From an uncultured Verrucomicrobiota bacterium (lineage in GTDB: Bacteria; Verrucomicrobiota; Verrucomicrobiia; Limisphaerales; JADLHS01): DNA of 7,387 nucleotides. The stretch covers positions 1 to 7,387 of the forward strand of contig CALAYC010000161.1 of the NCBI GenBank assembly GCA_937894935.1, in the 5' to 3' direction. A model generated the notes under the pieces. The model was not told the origin of the DNA, ran no database searches, and saw nothing but the letters and a program-made list of their open reading frames with translations. Each line of letters opens with the position of its first letter. Within the stretch, counting starts at the first letter, position 1. Below, piece by piece: positions 4,617 through 7,387 of the stretch. The translations under genes were made by a program, and so were the position numbers.

Positions 4617-7073
4617 TTACGGAATTCGCATCCGATAGTACCGCTGATTACCTCCCGTGGTGTCAGTGATGGTCACTGGTCCTCCGTTCCCCACAACGTT
4701 GGTCAGCACGGACCAACTGCTCGCGTCGATGGCGTCCTTGAATTCGATGATGTGCAGGGCGCGTTCGACCGTCACCACATTGAAGGTGATGTTGCCGTCG
4801 CTGACCGCAGGATCGTGGATGACCTGGTCGAAGCCCGGCAAATAGGCTCCGGTGCGGAAACTCCATTCATTGGTGCGGGTCGGGTTCGTGCCATCGCCAT
4901 AAACAATCTCCATGGTGTTGGTCGCGCCTTGGGCAAAGAACACGGGCGGCAGATAGCTGACCGTGGCGCCGGTATCCGTCGGAGTGATGGTTGCATCGTC
5001 AGTCACGTCAACGTCGTTGACTTTCAGGACAATCGTGCTGACGTCAACGGGCAGGCCGCCGTTGGCGAGAGTTACGCTGATGCTGGTATCGGGTGAGACG
5101 TTGACCGCATTCGCGGCCGGGGCGAGTCCCATGACATAAGGAGAAGCCGGGCCAGCCTGAGGCAGGAACAACATGAAGTTGATGTAAGCCTGATCCGAGG
5201 CCGGCGAATTGAGTGAGGTCAGTCGCAGCGTTTGAAGGCCGCTGAGCGACAGCACAATGGGATTGCCCAGGGCATCCACCAACGGTTGATAGGCGAGCGC
5301 CTCGCGTCGCTGGAATAACGGACAGTTAAACACGCCCAGCGGAACCGTGGTCTGGTTCGGCAATTGATAGTCGCTGGTTACGCGGTCCAGTTGGAATTGT
5401 TGGTTGGCTCCGGAACCTACGCGCAAATAGACGACATAGTTGGTGCCCGGCCACATGCGGGTGTAGTTGAGCCAATCATTGGTGATCCAGCGCTCGGTGA
5501 TATACTCCGGCAAGGTCAATTCGGTGAGCGCCGGACGCTCGTAGTCAACGGAGGTTTTCTTGCGAATGCCCACAGCATCGCAGCCCGTCGGTAGGGAACG
5601 ATAATCAAAGCCCGTGTCCGGGTTGCTATCGAAATAATCCACGCCGGGGGTGCCGACCCGCCCGAAATAACCTTCGTCCATGTTGACCGGGCCCAAGTCG
5701 CCGAGCCCCGAGGGCAAAGGATTCTGCAGATAGCGGTCCGGATTGATGTTGGTTTGCGTCGTGATGCTCGGGCAGAGGTCGGTGCTGAAGTTGTAGTCCT
5801 CTGCTTCGATGATGAAGACGTCCGATTCCACGAACGTGTCGAACCAAAACATGGTGGTGGAGGTCCGGCCCGCCTGGTCAGCGACCGAGAAGGTGCCGTG
5901 GTAAACCGTGTTGGGTGCGAGTCCGGCGGAATAAGTGGCCGTGCGGTTGGTGCTGCTGTCCGTGCCATCAAAGGTCAATCCGGCGGAAACATCGACCCCG
6001 TTCAAGATCAGGACCATGTTGCTGGCAGGCAGGGAATTTGTCGGTCCGATGGTAAAGGCATTGAATACCAGGTTGGTATCAATCGGTAAAAATACATGTC
6101 CGTCCTCCGGATAAATCTTCGCGAGTTTCGGCGCGACATTGTCCAGCGGGGCTTGATAGATGACCAGATTATCGAGGGAAACGATGTTGGTTTCGGTGGC
6201 CGGGTTGACGCTGATGTCGTTGCGGGTGCTGGTGCGGGTGCCAATCGTGAAATAAGTGGAGTTGGTCCGGTCACTTTCACTGGTGGTGGAATAATTGCGC
6301 CACCGCAGCGTGCCGGTGGTAAAGGTGTTGGTTCCGTCCGTCACACTCGCCGAGTAGGTTTTCGTGGACGGGTCGTTCAGAATCTTGAAATGATAGTTTC
6401 GTCCCAAAACGAAGGGCACATTGGTGGAGTTGACTGTAGTGCCCTGGTTTTCACTATTGCTGGCGGTGCTGCCTTCGTAAAAATTCCAGAAGCCGGCTTG
6501 GGCGAAGGGCGCGCCCGTATTACTGGCGCCCAAGGCTTTAATCCAGAACGTGGACTGATTTTGCGAGGCACTATTGCCAGTATTGGGCCGGGTGCAGATC
6601 GTGAGGAAGTCGTTGCCATTGTTGAACGCGCCGCCGAGCCATTCCAGGCGAATATCGAATTCAATGATGTGCGCTTCCGTAATGTCGAGTCCGGGAACTC
6701 CCGTGTAACGCCGGCGCATGGTGGATTCGCTGTTGGCGATTCCAAACCTGAGATAGTTGCCGCCGTCAAACAAGGGGTCGTCACCACCATCGGTAACCAC
6801 GTGCGGTTCAATGCCGAAATAGCCTACCGCGGCGCCGTTCACACCAAGAACAGAGGTCCAGCCTTCCACCCAGCCATCCGCGGCGGCGCCGGGAAACTGG
6901 TTTGAGGTCTCAGCACCTTCGCCATCCGCGAAATTGTTGGTAATCTGCGCCGAGCCTTGAAGCGTCAGCGAGCTGACCGCCACGGCGGCCAGCAGAAGCT
7001 TTCCGAATCGCCAAAGCGCGGCGCTGAATCGGGAGAGTTGACCCGGGGATGGGGTTATAAGGATACGTTTCAT
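4617..7073 (-). CDS. Exported modular protein with laminin-G/lectin-like, Ig-like and CBM-like regions
   Basis: An 818-residue protein. A long signal peptide covers residues 1 to about 42 (basic start MKRILI, core LLLAAVAVSSLTL, likely cleavage near QGSA). By eye the mature part divides into: about 45-308, a beta-rich region rich in Asn, Thr and Ser, like concanavalin/laminin-G folds (EFDIRLEWLGGAF, then SLDNLVIYQAP); 312-414, an Ig-like SbsA-type domain (VAPKLAKIYPEDG to TTMFWFDTF); 419-638, a carbohydrate-binding-like region opening with IIEAEDYNF and containing GYFGRVGTPGVDYFD and WLNYTRMWPGTNYVVYLRVG; 641-742, a second Ig-like domain; 743-818, a tail with SSWSVLTNVVGNGGPVTI and the end RYYRMRIP. 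No catalytic motif was recognised, so it is more likely an adhesive, surface or glycan-binding protein than an enzyme. The domain names rest on sequence feel. The ATG has AGGA 9 bases upstream. It follows the pseudopilin-like gene by 47 bp, suggesting co-transcription, and is ended by the stem-loop at 4562-4598. Confidence 0.85.
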   Translation of the reverse strand: MKRILITPSPGQLSRFSAALWRFGKLLLAAVAVSSLTLQGSAQITNNFADGEGAETSNQFPGAAADGWVEGWTSVLGVNGAAVGYFGIEPHVVTDGGDDPLFDGGNYLRFGIANSESTMRRRYTGVPGLDITEAHIIEFDIRLEWLGGAFNNGNDFLTICTRPNTGNSASQNQSTFWIKALGASNTGAPFAQAGFWNFYEGSTASNSENQGTTVNSTNVPFVLGRNYHFKILNDPSTKTYSASVTDGTNTFTTGTLRWRNYSTTSESDRTNSTYFTIGTRTSTRNDISVNPATETNIVSLDNLVIYQAPLDNVAPKLAKIYPEDGHVFLPIDTNLVFNAFTIGPTNSLPASNMVLILNGVDVSAGLTFDGTDSSTNRTATYSAGLAPNTVYHGTFSVADQAGRTSTTMFWFDTFVESDVFIIEAEDYNFSTDLCPSITTQTNINPDRYLQNPLPSGLGDLGPVNMDEGYFGRVGTPGVDYFDSNPDTGFDYRSLPTGCDAVGIRKKTSVDYERPALTELTLPEYITERWITNDWLNYTRMWPGTNYVVYLRVGSGANQQFQLDRVTSDYQLPNQTTVPLGVFNCPLFQRREALAYQPLVDALGNPIVLSLSGLQTLRLTSLNSPASDQAYINFMLFLPQAGPASPYVMGLAPAANAVNVSPDTSISVTLANGGLPVDVSTIVLKVNDVDVTDDATITPTDTGATVSYLPPVFFAQGATNTMEIVYGDGTNPTRTNEWSFRTGAYLPGFDQVIHDPAVSDGNITFNVVTVERALHIIEFKDAIDASSWSVLTNVVGNGGPVTITDTTGGNQRYYRMRIP

Positions 7074-7082
7074 GCGTTTGAT

Positions 7083-7086
7083 TCCT
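7083..7086 (-). promoter_or_regulatory. Ribosome binding site of the 818-residue protein gene
   Basis: AGGA on the - strand, 9 bases before the ATG at 7073. It is the clearest Shine-Dalgarno sequence in the window and fixes the start, which opens directly into the signal peptide. Confidence 0.7.
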
Positions 7087-7120
7087 GTGGGTTGTGTTGG
7101 TTGTGGGTTTGAAATTGCGT

Positions 7121-7387
7121 TTACCAGCCCGGGTACATGCGCTGCAACATCCAGCGGGCGTCCCGTGGCGTGGAGGCCACTTCAATCTGCGGCGGACGAC
7201 TGCTGCCTGTGACCGGAGCTTTGGTGGAATTCTCCAACCATTTGCGGATTTCCGAGTGCCCATCCGCAAATGAGAGCCCGCCCGCGCCGTTATGGTAACT
7301 GGCCGGGTAATCCGTCCACTCCAGTTTGTTGTTCATGTACCATTGGCCGTCATTGAGCGTGTCCGGATGCTCATCAATAAACACCCA
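7121..7387 (-). CDS. H-X9-DG pseudopilin-like protein (DUF1559-type), C-terminal part; 5' end outside window
   Basis: The frame is open to the right edge (W-V-F-I-D-E-H-P-D-T-L-N-D-G), so the GTG at 7384 is internal and the gene is cut by the window. The visible 88 or so residues hold the processing-associated signature H-X9-DG: HNGAGGLSFADGH, with exactly nine residues between the His and the Asp-Gly. The preceding FIDEHPDTLNDGQW block is also typical of this group. Such proteins usually begin with a type IV pilin-like methylation/cleavage site, which would lie outside the window. They are abundant in Verrucomicrobiota, Planctomycetota and Lentisphaerota, and their role is poorly known; they are thought to be pseudopilins or surface-associated proteins. 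The tail after the signature (RDARWMLQRMYPGW) ends at 7121, 47 bp before the exported modular protein on the same strand. Confidence 0.9.
   Translation of the reverse strand, partial: WVFIDEHPDTLNDGQWYMNNKLEWTDYPASYHNGAGGLSFADGHSEIRKWLENSTKAPVTGSSRPPQIEVASTPRDARWMLQRMYPGW

Noticed and set aside
6096..6905. A 269-codon + strand frame opposite the modular protein
   Set aside because: It is antisense to a well-supported exported protein, lacks a recognisable domain, and its open length is what GC-rich codon bias on the other strand tends to give.

Overview
The window most likely comes from a Verrucomicrobiota chromosome, possibly the Pedosphaera/Limisphaerales side; this is an inference. The hints are an H-X9-DG pseudopilin beside a large modular secreted protein that ends in a YYRMRIP-type tail, a ThuA-like secreted protein, an enolase-superfamily enzyme, moderately GC-rich DNA and palindromic repeats. 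No rRNA, tRNA, CRISPR array, transposase or phage gene is visible.

Layout, left to right. The 3' end of a type I restriction-modification methyltransferase gene (hsdM) enters on the + strand and stops at 506. It carries a 65-bp palindrome within its reading frame. A gap of about 415 bp follows, starting with a second and different palindromic element (524-597). Every remaining gene lies on the - strand: an AraC-family regulator (923-1837), an enolase-superfamily enzyme (2130-3560), a ThuA-like exported protein (3734-4498), an 818-residue exported modular protein (4617-7073) and the C-terminal end of an H-X9-DG pseudopilin-like protein (7121 to the right edge). In transcription order this is pseudopilin, big secreted protein, strong stem-loop terminator (4562-4598), ThuA-like protein, enolase-family enzyme, AraC regulator. 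hsdM converges on the regulator.

How the genes may work together. The terminator separates a secreted-protein unit (pseudopilin plus modular protein, 47 bp apart, clear ribosome binding site) from the three downstream genes. A ThuA-like protein, a mandelate racemase/muconate lactonizing-type enzyme and an AraC regulator with a cupin-like sensor domain would fit a sugar or sugar-acid utilisation locus, but no substrate can be read from the sequence and the gaps of 173 and about 290 bp allow separate transcription. The most unusual observation is the palindrome inside hsdM: it is translated, keeps the frame, and sits in a loop between two well-conserved parts of the protein, much like the palindromic elements known inside Rickettsia genes.
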